59,349 nucleotides of DNA from the NCBI RefSeq assembly GCF_009707865.1, contig NZ_WMBA01000051.1:1-59349 (forward strand), read 5' to 3'. Origin of the DNA: Amycolatopsis pithecellobii (GTDB lineage: Bacteria; Actinomycetota; Actinomycetes; Mycobacteriales; Pseudonocardiaceae). Position 1 is the first letter of the stretch. The number at the start of each line of letters is the position of its first letter. This document shows positions 51,743 through 59,349 of the stretch, one piece after another. The notes beneath the pieces are model-generated. The model ran no database searches. It was not told where the DNA came from and was given only the letters and a program-made list of their open reading frames with translations. The position numbers and the translations under genes are program-made.

Positions 51743-52687
51743 TTACCTCGGTGAAAGCTCAGCAGTGCGCCGGAACTCGCTGGGGTTGATGCCGCGGACC
51801 CGTTTGAACGCGGCGCTGAACCCGAACGGGTCGGAGTAGCCCACGGTGCGGGCGATGTCCGCGATGGTCGCGGCTTTCCGCTCGAGCAGCAAGTCCGCCG
51901 CGAGCGTCATCCGCCAGCGCGTGAGGTAGGTCAGCGGTGGTTCGCCGACCAGGCAGGCGAACCGTTTGGCGAGCGTCGAGCGGGACACCCCGGTGCGGCC
52001 GGCCAGCGCGGCGACCGTCCACGGTGCCGCCGGTTCGTCGTGCAGCAGGCGCAGCGCGGCGCCGATCACCGGGTCACGCTGGGCCGCCCACCAGGCCGGG
52101 GGTTCCCCGCCGGGGCGGTCGAACCATTCGCGCAGCGTGCAGACCAGCAGCCAGTCCAGCAGCCGGTCGAGCACGACCTGCTGGCCCGGTGTGTCGACGG
52201 CGACCTCGGCGGCGAGGTGGTCCAGCACCGGGTCGGCCGTGCCCCCGGCGTCCGCGCGCACCACGACGGGTAGCGCGTCCAGCAGCCGCCGGCTCAGCTC
52301 GCCGCGCACCGGGTACGCGCCGACGATCAGGGTCGTCGCATCGCGGCCGGTGTCCTCGCCGGGGTCGTGCCAGCCGCGCCGGTGCCGGGCCCCGCCCTCC
52401 TCCGGCGCGGCGCAGTGCTCGCCGAACGCGATCGGTTCGGCGCGGCTGCCGACCTCGTCGACGAAGGTGAACGTCGCGGGCCCGCGCACGATGATCGTCT
52501 CGCCGGCACGAAGCTGCTCGGGCGGGCGGTGCTCCGGCACGATCCAGCCGCCCCCGGTGAGGACGGTGCACAGGGTCAGCGGCGCGCCGTCCACGAAATG
52601 CAGCGTCCACGGCGGGGACAGGGTCGAGCTGCCGAACAACGAACCGTGTGCTCGCACCTCGCGGAGCAGATCGCTGAACGTGTCCAC
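51743..52687 (-). CDS. AraC family transcriptional regulator (cupin-type)
   Basis: A 314-residue activator: an N-terminal cupin-like sensor (TFSDLLREVRAHGSLFG, ETIIVRGPATFTF) and C-terminal double HTH (WTVAALAGRTGVSRSTLAKRF; ATIADIARTVGYSDPFGFSAAFKRVRG). The GTG start matches the usual beginning of this subfamily; the longer frame is unlikely. It probably regulates the downstream GMC oxidoreductase. Divergent from the PPOX-fold gene. Confidence 0.9.
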   Translation of the reverse strand: MDTFSDLLREVRAHGSLFGSSTLSPPWTLHFVDGAPLTLCTVLTGGGWIVPEHRPPEQLRAGETIIVRGPATFTFVDEVGSRAEPIAFGEHCAAPEEGGARHRRGWHDPGEDTGRDATTLIVGAYPVRGELSRRLLDALPVVVRADAGGTADPVLDHLAAEVAVDTPGQQVVLDRLLDWLLVCTLREWFDRPGGEPPAWWAAQRDPVIGAALRLLHDEPAAPWTVAALAGRTGVSRSTLAKRFACLVGEPPLTYLTRWRMTLAADLLLERKAATIADIARTVGYSDPFGFSAAFKRVRGINPSEFRRTAELSPR

Positions 52688-52802
52688 CCCGGCGAGGTTA
52701 GACGAATACACAGGCAATCCGGCTTTTCACCTATGGGATTGTCCGAGCCGGCCAGGTTGACTGATGATCAGCCCGCGACCACACCCTCCCGGAAAGGCTG
52801 AG

Positions 52803-53222
52803 ATGAGCAGTTCGCTGACCACCGAAGATCTCGCGTTCCTCCGGCGCCCGCTGCACGGATTCCTGTCCGTCGCCGACGGGCCGGTGCCGCCCCAACCCCG
52901 GCCGGTGTGGTTCGAGGTCACCGCCGAGGGCACGATCCAGCTGTTCACCGCTCCGGATTCGGTCAAGGCGCGGCGCCTGCCTCGTGATCCCCGTGCCTCG
53001 ATCGTCGTCGCCGCCCCGGTCGGTGAACGCGAACGCTGGCTGTCGATCGCCGGCCACGCCACGGTCGAACCCGACGGCGGACACGACCTGGCCGCCCGCC
53101 TCGCCGCCCGTTACTGGAACCTCGACGACCCCACCCGGGCCGACGACCTCGCCGGAATCCTTGCCACAGAACAGGTTCGGTTCGTCATCCAGCCGGAAAC
53201 CGTGCGTCGCTACGCCTACTGA
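52803..53222 (+). CDS. Pyridoxamine-5'-phosphate-oxidase-fold (F420/FMN split-barrel) protein
   Basis: A 139-residue split-barrel protein of the PPOX class. LHGFLSVADG, PRPVWFEVTAEGTIQLFTA, SVKARRLPRDPRASIVVAA and GHATVEPDGGHD are family landmarks. Members bind F420 or FMN and reduce small molecules, or bind haem or biliverdin. GGAAAGG is five bases before the ATG. Its end overlaps the convergent hydrolase gene by seven bases. Confidence 0.9.
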   Translation: MSSSLTTEDLAFLRRPLHGFLSVADGPVPPQPRPVWFEVTAEGTIQLFTAPDSVKARRLPRDPRASIVVAAPVGERERWLSIAGHATVEPDGGHDLAARLAARYWNLDDPTRADDLAGILATEQVRFVIQPETVRRYAY

Positions 53223-54112
53223 AGGGCAGCCGGCTCGTCGTCAGCGGTCCACGACTTGCCGGCCAGGAAAGCGCGGAGGCGGGCGATCAGGTAGCCGGGT
53301 TGCTCCTCGCCGACCCAGTGCCCGCATCGCGCGATGGCGCCACCTTCGACGTTGACCGCCGCCATTTCCAGGCACGCCTTGGGCAACTCACCGAGACACG
53401 CCTCTCCGCCCATCGCGAGAACCGGCATCTCGAGTTTGACCTTCGCGTGCTCGCGGTTCTGTTCCGCGGAAACGAAATAGTCCCGGTAAAAGCCGAGGCT
53501 CGCATGGAGCGCACCCGGATGTCGCATGGACCTGACGTACTGGTCCATGCGTTCCGGGCGGACGGCGTCGGGGTTGTACGCGTAGGACTGGAAAAGGTTG
53601 TTCAGATAGTCCGCCTCGCGCCCCGATATCAGCACCTCCGGCATCACCGGCACGGACTGGAATCCCATGTGCCACAAGAAGTTCCCGCCCGCCTTGGGGA
53701 CCATGGCCTCCTCCATGAGGCCGAAGCCCGGCAGGACCATCTCGAAGATCGCGAGCCGCTTCACCTGATCCCGGTACCGCGCGGCATAGGCATACGCCGC
53801 CGCCCCACCCCAGTCGTGACCGACCAGGGAGATCTGGTCATACCCCAAGTGCGTTACCAGCGCGTGGACATCGGCGGCGATGTTGTCGGTGTCGTAACCA
53901 CTTTCGGCCTTCGCGGTGAAACCCAGGCCCCGCAGATCCGGTGCGATCACGGTGTAGCTGGACGCGAGATCCGCGATGGTCTCGGTCCATGCGGCCGCGG
54001 TCTGCGGCCAGCCGTGCAGGAGAACGACCGGCTCGCCCTCGCCGGCTGTCATGTAGTGCACCCGGTGATCGCGGACCGTGGTCGTGTGATGTTCGATCGG
54101 ATGCTCGCCCAT
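53216..54112 (-). CDS. Alpha/beta hydrolase, epoxide hydrolase-like
   Basis: A 298-residue alpha/beta-hydrolase: oxyanion motif HGWPQ, nucleophile elbow GHDWGG with Asp, which is typical of epoxide hydrolases and haloalkane dehalogenases, a helical cap containing Tyr residues (SYAYNP; GFYRDYF), and the catalytic His in RCGHWVGEEQP. The HGWP/GHDWGG pair favours epoxide hydrolase. A short AT-rich promoter region with AAACT...AGTTT (54173-54188) lies upstream. Confidence 0.9.
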   Translation of the reverse strand: MGEHPIEHHTTTVRDHRVHYMTAGEGEPVVLLHGWPQTAAAWTETIADLASSYTVIAPDLRGLGFTAKAESGYDTDNIAADVHALVTHLGYDQISLVGHDWGGAAAYAYAARYRDQVKRLAIFEMVLPGFGLMEEAMVPKAGGNFLWHMGFQSVPVMPEVLISGREADYLNNLFQSYAYNPDAVRPERMDQYVRSMRHPGALHASLGFYRDYFVSAEQNREHAKVKLEMPVLAMGGEACLGELPKACLEMAAVNVEGGAIARCGHWVGEEQPGYLIARLRAFLAGKSWTADDEPAALQ

Positions 54113-54172
54113 GCTGACGGCCTTCACCTTTCGTTCGAGCGGTGCCTGTGACGACCCGGCGAGCCACACGGT

Positions 54173-54188
54173 AAACTGTATGTAGTTT
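54173..54188. promoter_or_regulatory. Possible promoter/operator before epoxide hydrolase
   Basis: AAACTGTATGTAGTTT, 5-bp inverted arms in an AT-rich patch, about 60 bases upstream of the hydrolase start. The rest of the 155-base interval to the MarR gene shows nothing clearer. Confidence 0.3.
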
Positions 54189-54267
54189 TGCTGTCAACCC
54201 GCGTACGGTGAACCCGCTTTGCTAATGGCGCCCTGATACTGAATACACTTTTGAGGTGCGGCGGGCG

Positions 54268-54777
54268 TCAGCGGGCGGTACCGGGGCGGCGTTTGCGGGG
54301 CGCGGCGGAGCGGGGCGGCCGAGCCCGCATGTGATCACGAACGCGGGTCATGACCTCGCCGAGGTGACGCACGTCGGTGGCCGACAGCGGCTCGAAGAGC
54401 AGCCGCCGGGACACCTCGATGTGACCGGGAAGGACTCGCTCGAAGAGGGCGGCGCCCTTCTCCGTGAGGGTCACGACCGTCGCGCGCTCGTCGTCAGGGA
54501 AGGTGCTCCGGGTGATCAGGCCCGCCTTTTCCAGCAGGCCGGCCTGGTAGGTCAGGCCGCTGCGGCTGTAGACGACGCCGTCAGCCAGTTGCGTCATGGT
54601 CAGCGGCCGGTCCGAGTCCGCGAGGCGAGCCAGGAGCTGGAACTGTACGTAGCTGATACCGCCTTCGGCGCGGAGCTGTTGCTCGACGTGGTGCTGGAGC
54701 AGGCTGACCGCTTCCATGAGGGCGAAGTAGGTCTCGAGCTGCCCGGGATCGAGTGGCCGGGCACCGCTGGTGGTCAT
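54268..54777 (-). CDS. MarR family transcriptional regulator
   Basis: A 169-residue winged-helix regulator: helical N-terminus (LETYFALMEAVSLLQHHVEQQL), DNA-binding helices TMTQLADGVVYSRSGLTYQAGLLEKAGLI, wing with RSTFPDDERATVVTLTEKG, and an Arg/Pro-rich basic tail. Divergent from the quinone oxidoreductase; three palindromes between them are its likely operators. The ATG lies just after GAGGGG. Confidence 0.92.
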   Translation of the reverse strand: MTTSGARPLDPGQLETYFALMEAVSLLQHHVEQQLRAEGGISYVQFQLLARLADSDRPLTMTQLADGVVYSRSGLTYQAGLLEKAGLITRSTFPDDERATVVTLTEKGAALFERVLPGHIEVSRRLLFEPLSATDVRHLGEVMTRVRDHMRARPPRSAAPRKRRPGTAR

Positions 54778-54792
54778 ACCCCTCAACGTACC

Positions 54793-54810
54793 TGCTGCGA
54801 ATTCGCAGCA
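54793..54810. promoter_or_regulatory. 18-bp perfect palindrome near MarR start
   Basis: TGCTGCGAATTCGCAGCA is perfectly symmetric and 16 bases upstream of the MarR ATG. It shares the CGAATTCG-like core with the two sites at 54843 and 54879; probable autoregulatory site. Confidence 0.65.
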
Positions 54811-54842
54811 CTGTGACGACACCCACGCCGATGCGGACTGTT

Positions 54843-54858
54843 GCTTCGAACTCGAAGC
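54843..54858. promoter_or_regulatory. MarR operator, copy A
   Basis: GCTTCGAACTCGAAGC, 7-bp arms with a 2-base centre; it is the exact reverse complement of the site at 54879-54894, 36 bases away centre to centre. Confidence 0.75.
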
Positions 54859-54878
54859 GGTCTAGGGTGGCGTCAGCT

Positions 54879-54894
54879 GCTTCGAGTTCGAAGC
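54879..54894. promoter_or_regulatory. MarR operator, copy B
   Basis: GCTTCGAGTTCGAAGC, 19 bases before the quinone-oxidoreductase ATG. Identical to copy A in inverted orientation. Confidence 0.75.
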
Positions 54895-54913
54895 GAATGA
54901 CGGAGGGAAGATC

Positions 54914-55846
54914 ATGAAGGCCATGCGGTACCACTCCTACGGCGACAGCGACGTCCTGACCTACGAGGACACCGACCGGCCGGTGGCCGGGCCGGGACAG
55001 GTGGTGGTGCGGGTCGCCGGCACCGCGTTCAACCCCGTCGACGTGGCGATCCGCGCCGGCTATCTACGGGAGGTGTTCCCGCTGACCTTCCCGCATGTGC
55101 CGAACTTCGACGTCTCCGGCGTCATCGACGAGGTCGGCCCGGGGGTCGACGGGTGGACGGCCGGGGACGCGGTCGTGGCGTTCCTGCCGATGACCGCGCC
55201 GGGAGCCGCCGCCGAATACGTCGCCGTGCCGGCCGAGACACTGGCCGCCGCGCCGAAGATCGGTGAACTGGCCGACGCCGCGGCGCTACCGGCGACGGGA
55301 CTGACGGCCTGGCAATCGCTGTTCGAACACGGCAAGCTGACGGCCGGGCAGACGATCCTGATCAACGGCGGCGGCGGTGCGGTCGGTGGGTATGCCGTTC
55401 AGCTGGCCAAGCAGGCGGGCGCCACGGTCACCGCGACCGGGAGCGCTCGCAGCAGCGACCGGCTGCGTTCGTACGGCGCCGACCGGATCGTCGACTACAC
55501 CACCACGGCGGTTCTGGACGCGGTGGCGGGCGAGCGGTTCGACGTCGTGCTCAACCTGGCGTCGACCAGTCCGGAAGAGACCGGGCGGCTGGTGGAACTG
55601 GTCACCGACGGCGGGGCGTTCGTCAGCGCCACCACTCCCGGCCCCGAACAGGCCGGGCGCGGGGTGCGGACGGTGCGGGTCTTCGTGCGCAGCGACGCCG
55701 CCCAGCTCGCCGGACTGGTCGCCCGCATCGACGCCGGTGAGCTGCGGATCGAGGTGGCAAACCGGCGGCCGCTGACCGACCTTGCCGCCGTGCACGACGA
55801 GGCCGCCGCGGGCCGGCTGACCGGCAAAACGGTCCTCATCCCCTGA
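54914..55846 (+). CDS. NADP-dependent zinc-independent quinone oxidoreductase (MDR family)
   Basis: A 310-residue medium-chain reductase: N-terminal GroES-like domain (FNPVDVAIRAGYL), Rossmann motif INGGGGAVGGYAVQLAKQAGA, and no catalytic zinc cysteines, so quinone or enone reduction is expected. GGAGGGAAG precedes the ATG. It is the classic partner of a divergent MarR regulator, induced by electrophiles or quinones. Confidence 0.93.
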   Translation: MKAMRYHSYGDSDVLTYEDTDRPVAGPGQVVVRVAGTAFNPVDVAIRAGYLREVFPLTFPHVPNFDVSGVIDEVGPGVDGWTAGDAVVAFLPMTAPGAAAEYVAVPAETLAAAPKIGELADAAALPATGLTAWQSLFEHGKLTAGQTILINGGGGAVGGYAVQLAKQAGATVTATGSARSSDRLRSYGADRIVDYTTTAVLDAVAGERFDVVLNLASTSPEETGRLVELVTDGGAFVSATTPGPEQAGRGVRTVRVFVRSDAAQLAGLVARIDAGELRIEVANRRPLTDLAAVHDEAAAGRLTGKTVLIP

Positions 55847-55855
55847 GCCTGCGGC

Positions 55856-55996
55856 TCAGGAGCAGACATGTCCCGCCGCCGTGCAGGAACAGCACAGCTG
55901 GGCGGCATCGCCTTGCGCGATAAGGGCTTCCAGCACCGTGCGGCGGGTGGGCACATCGCCGACCGGCGGCGGGACATGCTCGGCACGCCGGGTCAC
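55856..55996 (-). CDS. Possible small cysteine-rich protein (46 aa)
   Basis: A short frame, GTG start with GGAGG nine bases upstream, 34 bases after the alpha/beta-hydrolase stop on the same strand. The C-terminal half reads TRRTVLEALIAQGDAAQ then LCCSCTAAGHVC, a dense Cys/His cluster suggestive of metal binding. I do not recognise it. It could be a real small protein ending the aromatic operon or a chance frame; nothing else explains this 184-base interval. Confidence 0.35.
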   Translation of the reverse strand: MTRRAEHVPPPVGDVPTRRTVLEALIAQGDAAQLCCSCTAAGHVCS

Positions 55997-56030
55997 CGCC
56001 GACCGCCTCCGGGTGAGCTCACCGCCTGGC

Positions 56031-56978
56031 TTATGCGGGCAGCGTGGCGGCCCACTCCGTGACGAGCTTCGCGTATCGCGGCGGGTCGAACTGGTGCATC
56101 ATGTGCAGCGCGTCCGGCGCCGAGTGGTATTCGACCTTCACCCCCGCCGATTCCATCAGCTTGATCGCGTGCTGGGCCTGCTCGTCGGACAAGGCTCCGA
56201 GCAGCTCTCCCGTTTCCGGCTCGATGGCATGCAAGTGGTGGGTCACCAGCACGGGTGTCTTGACCTGCCGCAGCATCCGGTCATGCGGGCAGCTGACGCT
56301 GACGGTCCCTTCGTAGAACGCCCGGGCCCACTCGGGGTCGTACTCCTTCAGGTGCTGCGGCGGCTCGTCCGGATTCCCGAAAAGCTGCTTGATGACGACC
56401 TGCATCATCTGGGACGGGGACTTCTTCGCGGCTTCGACATAGCCGGCCCAGTCGTTGACACGCCACTGGTCGCCGAGGTGGGTGGTATACAGCTCGAACA
56501 GCGGCCCAGCGCCCTGCCGGATCGAGTGCCCGACGGCCGGGTTCAGTTCGGAGGAGAACAGCGGCGCGTCCTCGGCGACGGCGCCCCGGATCTGGCCGGG
56601 CATGGCGTAGGCCGACAGCCAGGTGGCGAGGACTCCGCCCGAGGAGTTGCCCGCGACGATGACCGGGCGCTTGATGACCAACGCGATGAAACGGACCAGG
56701 TCGTTGCCGAAGGTGTCGAGGCTGTACCGCTTGGGCGTCCAGGTGCTGCGGCCCTGACCACGCAGGTCCACGGCGAACACGTGGAAATCCTGGGACAGCA
56801 GGCCCATCGCTTCCTCGTAACCCCACCACGACCCGGTTTGCTCCGGGACCAGCAGCAGGGCCGGCTTGTCCGCCGATCCGGCCTCGGCGTAGTTCATGGT
56901 CACCTCGCCGAGGTCGACCTGCTTCTCGGGATATGCGTGCGGGACGAAAACGTCACGCTGCGCGGGACTACCTGGCAT
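56031..56978 (-). CDS. Alpha/beta hydrolase
   Basis: A 315-residue alpha/beta-hydrolase: LLLVPEQTGSWWGYEEAM (oxyanion region without the usual HG), VDLRGQGRST, nucleophile elbow AGNSSGG with Ser, and catalytic His in DALHMMHQF. In the meta-cleavage operon it is a candidate C-C bond hydrolase for the ring-fission product, or an esterase/lactonase. The ATG has AGGAG upstream. Confidence 0.9.
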   Translation of the reverse strand: MPGSPAQRDVFVPHAYPEKQVDLGEVTMNYAEAGSADKPALLLVPEQTGSWWGYEEAMGLLSQDFHVFAVDLRGQGRSTWTPKRYSLDTFGNDLVRFIALVIKRPVIVAGNSSGGVLATWLSAYAMPGQIRGAVAEDAPLFSSELNPAVGHSIRQGAGPLFELYTTHLGDQWRVNDWAGYVEAAKKSPSQMMQVVIKQLFGNPDEPPQHLKEYDPEWARAFYEGTVSVSCPHDRMLRQVKTPVLVTHHLHAIEPETGELLGALSDEQAQHAIKLMESAGVKVEYHSAPDALHMMHQFDPPRYAKLVTEWAATLPA

Positions 56979-57010
56979 TTCTTCTCTCCTTTACGGGGCA
57001 GGGCGATAGC

Positions 57011-57934
57011 TCATGCGGAATGGGCTCCGGTCATCAGCGCCGCGAGGTCGTCGGGGGCCAGGAACGATGGGGGCGGCGGTGGGCCCCACTGGTAAAGCGA
57101 GCGAGCATCTTCCCAGACTCCCGGCGTCCACAATGCGTCGTCGACGATGCAGTCGAGATCGGCGTAGTACTCGGAGAAGTTCCCCGCGGGATCCTTGAGG
57201 TACCAGAAGAAGTTCGAGCCGATGGCGTGCCGGCCGAGGCCCCATACGTGGCGCGACGGATCGGCCTCCAGCATCGCCGTCGCTCCGCGCCCGACCTCGT
57301 CGACGTCGTCGACCTGCCACGACGTGTGGTGCAGGAAGCTCACCGGCGAACGCTGGACCAGGACGTTGTGGTGATCGGTGGAGCACCGCAGGAATGCTGC
57401 GGCCCCCGGGACGGTGTCGCTGATCTTGAGCCCGAGTCCGTCGGTGAAAAAGCGTTGCGAGGCCTCCTGGTCGGTGGAGCCCAGCACGACGTGACCGAGC
57501 TTGCGTGGCCGGACGCGCTCGTTCCGGTGGATGGCGTCGGCTCGCTCGTTGAGGCGCGCCGCGTCGCCCGGCTGGTTGTACACCGGACCGGTGGCGGGTT
57601 CCGGCGCTATGCGGGGCGCAAGTTCGACGCGAACCCGCACCTCGGTGCCGGGATCGGTCGCCGCGACCGAAGTGCCGGAACGCTCGACCGCGACACCGAG
57701 TCGTCGCAGGCCGGCCGCCGCGCGGTCGAGATCGTCCGGGTCATCGACCCCGATGCCGAGGTCGAGCAGGCGCCGGCGCGCGGCGTGCCGGATAGCCAGT
57801 TGCTCGCCGCCGTCCGTCGTGGCGAACCGCTGGGTCCGCCCCACCGGGATGAGGCCGAAGTCGGTGTAGTACGCCGCCGCCGAGGCGACGTCGGGCACCC
57901 CGAGGGTGATCCCGGTCAGTCGGTGCATGGGCAC
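57011..57934 (-). CDS. VOC-family extradiol ring-cleavage dioxygenase
   Basis: A 307-residue two-domain type I extradiol dioxygenase. The C-terminal catalytic domain shows His in KLGHVVLGS, His in FLHHTSWQV and Glu in GNFSEYYADL, the expected 2-His-1-carboxylate Fe(II) site. It opens a catechol ring next to the diol. The GTG start has AAGGA nine bases before; an ATG two codons in is possible. The gene lies 19 bases after the FAH-family gene. Confidence 0.92.
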   Translation of the reverse strand: MPMHRLTGITLGVPDVASAAAYYTDFGLIPVGRTQRFATTDGGEQLAIRHAARRRLLDLGIGVDDPDDLDRAAAGLRRLGVAVERSGTSVAATDPGTEVRVRVELAPRIAPEPATGPVYNQPGDAARLNERADAIHRNERVRPRKLGHVVLGSTDQEASQRFFTDGLGLKISDTVPGAAAFLRCSTDHHNVLVQRSPVSFLHHTSWQVDDVDEVGRGATAMLEADPSRHVWGLGRHAIGSNFFWYLKDPAGNFSEYYADLDCIVDDALWTPGVWEDARSLYQWGPPPPPSFLAPDDLAALMTGAHSA

Positions 57935-57953
57935 GGACGGGTGTCCTTCCTAC

Positions 57954-58799
57954 TCAAAAGCCGACGCAGCGCTGCCGCAGCCGGCCGATCCCCTCGACAG
58001 TGGTCTCCACGACATCTCCCGGACGCAGGAATCGCGGTGGTGTGCGCGTCCCGCCGATCCCGGCCGGGGTGCCGGCGAAGACGACGTCCCCCGGCAGCAG
58101 CGGGAGCACCGCGGACAGCCGTGCGATCAGCTCCGGCACGGAGAAGATGAGGTTCCCCGTGCTGCTGTCCTGGACGGTCTCGCCGTTGACCGTGCAGGTG
58201 ATGCGCAGCCTGTCGGGGTCCGGGAGCTCGTCGGGGGTGACCAGCCACGGACCCTGCGGTGCGAAGCCGGGAAACGACTTCCCGAGGGAGAACTGGGCGG
58301 GCGAGCCGGTGAGCTGGAGGGCGCGTTCGGAGTAGTCCTGCCCGACGGTCAGCCCGGCGACGTACGACCACGCTTCGGCGGCGGCGACCTTGTCGGCCCG
58401 GCGGCCCACCACGACCACCAGCTCGGCCTCCCAGTCGACGGTCTCCGCGGGCAGGACCAGCTCGCCGACCGGGCCCGCGAAACTTCCGACGAACTTGGTG
58501 AACGTCGCGGGTGAGACGGGTGGCTCCAGTCCGGATTCCTCGGCGTGGTCGCGGTAGTTGAGCCCGATCGCGAACACCTGCCGTGGATCGGGCGAGGGCG
58601 GCCCCAGCTCCTCGAACGACAACGCGTCACCCTCGCGGTCTCCCGCCACAGTCGCCCAGCCGAGGAACTCGTCCCAGCGTTCGTAGAGCCCTCGCGCGTC
58701 GGGGCCGAATGCGCCGTCGCCGACCTTGGCGACGTCGAGCGTTGTGGTGCCGTCGGAGGAGACGAGCACTGCCCGCCCCGCCCGCGTCGCCAACCTCAT
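57954..58799 (-). CDS. Fumarylacetoacetate hydrolase (FAH) family protein
   Basis: A 281-residue FAH-fold enzyme: IGLNYRDHAEESG, metal-binding acids in DWEAELVVVVGRRA and GQDYSERALQ, SFPGFAPQGPWLVTPDEL, and GDVVFAGTPAGIGGTRTPPRFLRPGD. Family members hydrolyse or decarboxylate 2-hydroxy-dienoates and acylpyruvates downstream of meta cleavage. The ATG overlaps the FAD-hydroxylase stop (ATGA). Confidence 0.92.
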   Translation of the reverse strand: MRLATRAGRAVLVSSDGTTTLDVAKVGDGAFGPDARGLYERWDEFLGWATVAGDREGDALSFEELGPPSPDPRQVFAIGLNYRDHAEESGLEPPVSPATFTKFVGSFAGPVGELVLPAETVDWEAELVVVVGRRADKVAAAEAWSYVAGLTVGQDYSERALQLTGSPAQFSLGKSFPGFAPQGPWLVTPDELPDPDRLRITCTVNGETVQDSSTGNLIFSVPELIARLSAVLPLLPGDVVFAGTPAGIGGTRTPPRFLRPGDVVETTVEGIGRLRQRCVGF

Positions 58800-59349
58800 G
58801 AGGCTCCTTTCGATGGTGCGCCCCCGCACAACAGAGGCAGGTCGACGGTCGTGAGGTCTGGACCACGCCAGGCGATGTGCTGATCGGGCCGGACGACGAG
58901 AAAGTCCCCGGCCCATTCCTGCGGCCAGCCGGCGGGGGCCGGCAGGATCGTCAGCGGTATTCCTTGTGCCACCGCAAATCCCGCAACCGCGTCAGGGTCG
59001 GCAGCTCGCGGGTGGAGCACCGTCAGTCCACGGCCGAGGTCGTCGTACAGCGTTCGGCCGGGCGCGGTCCAGGCGTGCGGAAGCCGGCTTCCCGGATGTG
59101 TCGAGGGCACGTAACTCGACACGTCGAGTGCCGGTGGCTCCTCGCCGTTCGCGACCACCGGGGATCCGGCATAGGAGTAGCCGAGGACGAGCCCCAGCGA
59201 ATGGAACTCCTCAGTCTTGCTCGCCTGGATGGCCTCGGCGATCGGCGCCAGTGCGGGTCCCGTCGCTTGGAGGTTGCGCACCGCGGAGGCCAGCGTCTGC
59301 TCGGCGACACCCCGGCGTTCGGCCTCGTAGGACGCGAGCAGCCCCGGCC
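58796..59349 (-). CDS. FAD-dependent aromatic hydroxylase, C-terminal part (runs off the window)
   Basis: Only the last 183 or so residues are inside the window; the frame is open to the right edge. The visible LLASYEAERRGVAEQ, LGLVLGYSYAGSPVV, HPGSRLPHAW and LVVRPDQHIAWRG are the hinge and thioredoxin-like C-terminal domain of PheA/TfdB/MhpA-type hydroxylases. It probably makes the catechol cleaved by the downstream extradiol dioxygenase. This complete C-terminal domain is a useful contrast to the shortened one at 35968. Confidence 0.9.
   Translation of the reverse strand, partial: PGLLASYEAERRGVAEQTLASAVRNLQATGPALAPIAEAIQASKTEEFHSLGLVLGYSYAGSPVVANGEEPPALDVSSYVPSTHPGSRLPHAWTAPGRTLYDDLGRGLTVLHPRAADPDAVAGFAVAQGIPLTILPAPAGWPQEWAGDFLVVRPDQHIAWRGPDLTTVDLPLLCGGAPSKGAS

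Overview
The window is high-GC (around 70%) DNA with dense gene packing, frequent GTG starts, ATGA/GTGA stop-start overlaps, F420-type luciferase-like (LLM) enzymes and many TetR/GntR/MarR regulators. This points to a filamentous actinomycete, most likely Pseudonocardiales (Amycolatopsis-like); the genus is my inference. I see no rRNA, tRNA, CRISPR array, phage or intact insertion sequence. No stretch longer than about 270 bases lacks a gene.

Left part (54-32847): one large catabolic island, possibly continuing beyond the left edge. It has two complete oligopeptide-type ABC importers (10520-14507 with the lipoprotein at 8886-10439, and 23188-27018 with the lipoprotein at 27522-29051), three LLM flavin/F420 enzymes, two thiamine-diphosphate (TPP) enzymes, an FMN 2-hydroxyacid oxidase, a D-2-hydroxyacid dehydrogenase, a HisC-like aminotransferase with a long C-terminal extension, a threonine-aldolase-like PLP enzyme, a DadA-type FAD oxidase, an aldehyde dehydrogenase, an amidohydrolase, an M20 peptidase, RidA, two SnoaL-like proteins, an isonitrile-hydratase-like DJ-1 protein, an aldo-keto reductase, an SDR and a GntR/FCD regulator. 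AT-rich sites with the core TTGA-N7-TCAA recur in its promoters; one 19-mer is repeated exactly at 21364-21382 and 30555-30573. I infer one regulon under the GntR protein: import of an amide- or peptide-like nitrogenous compound, hydrolysis, conversion to 2-oxo acids, TPP-dependent decarboxylation to aldehydes and oxidation to acids, a logic like the mandelate pathway. The substrate cannot be read from the sequence.

Middle part (32855-41912): small regulator/enzyme modules. These are an FAD hydroxylase with a coupled unknown protein and a divergent TetR; a second TetR with a shortened FAD hydroxylase; a 3-hydroxyacyl-CoA dehydrogenase; a carotenoid-cleavage-type dioxygenase with a divergent TetR; a QsdR-like TetR; a repeat-flanked non-coding element; and an enoyl-CoA hydratase. 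Several have clear palindromic operators.

Right-middle part (41988-50023): a compact cell-envelope cluster: a membrane protein, a membrane-anchored molybdopterin oxidoreductase with a fused cytochrome-b-like domain, a methyltransferase, a DUF2064-type nucleotidyl/glycosyltransferase, a family-2 glycosyltransferase, a polytopic GT-C-like protein, a two-component system and a sugar-nucleotide epimerase with a possible zinc site. Its joint function appears undescribed.

Right part (50131-59349): a GMC oxidoreductase with an AraC regulator, a PPOX-fold protein, an epoxide-hydrolase-like enzyme, a MarR regulator with three palindromes and its quinone oxidoreductase, and at the right edge a meta-cleavage aromatic operon (FAD hydroxylase, FAH-family hydrolase, extradiol dioxygenase, alpha/beta hydrolase, possible small Cys-rich peptide).
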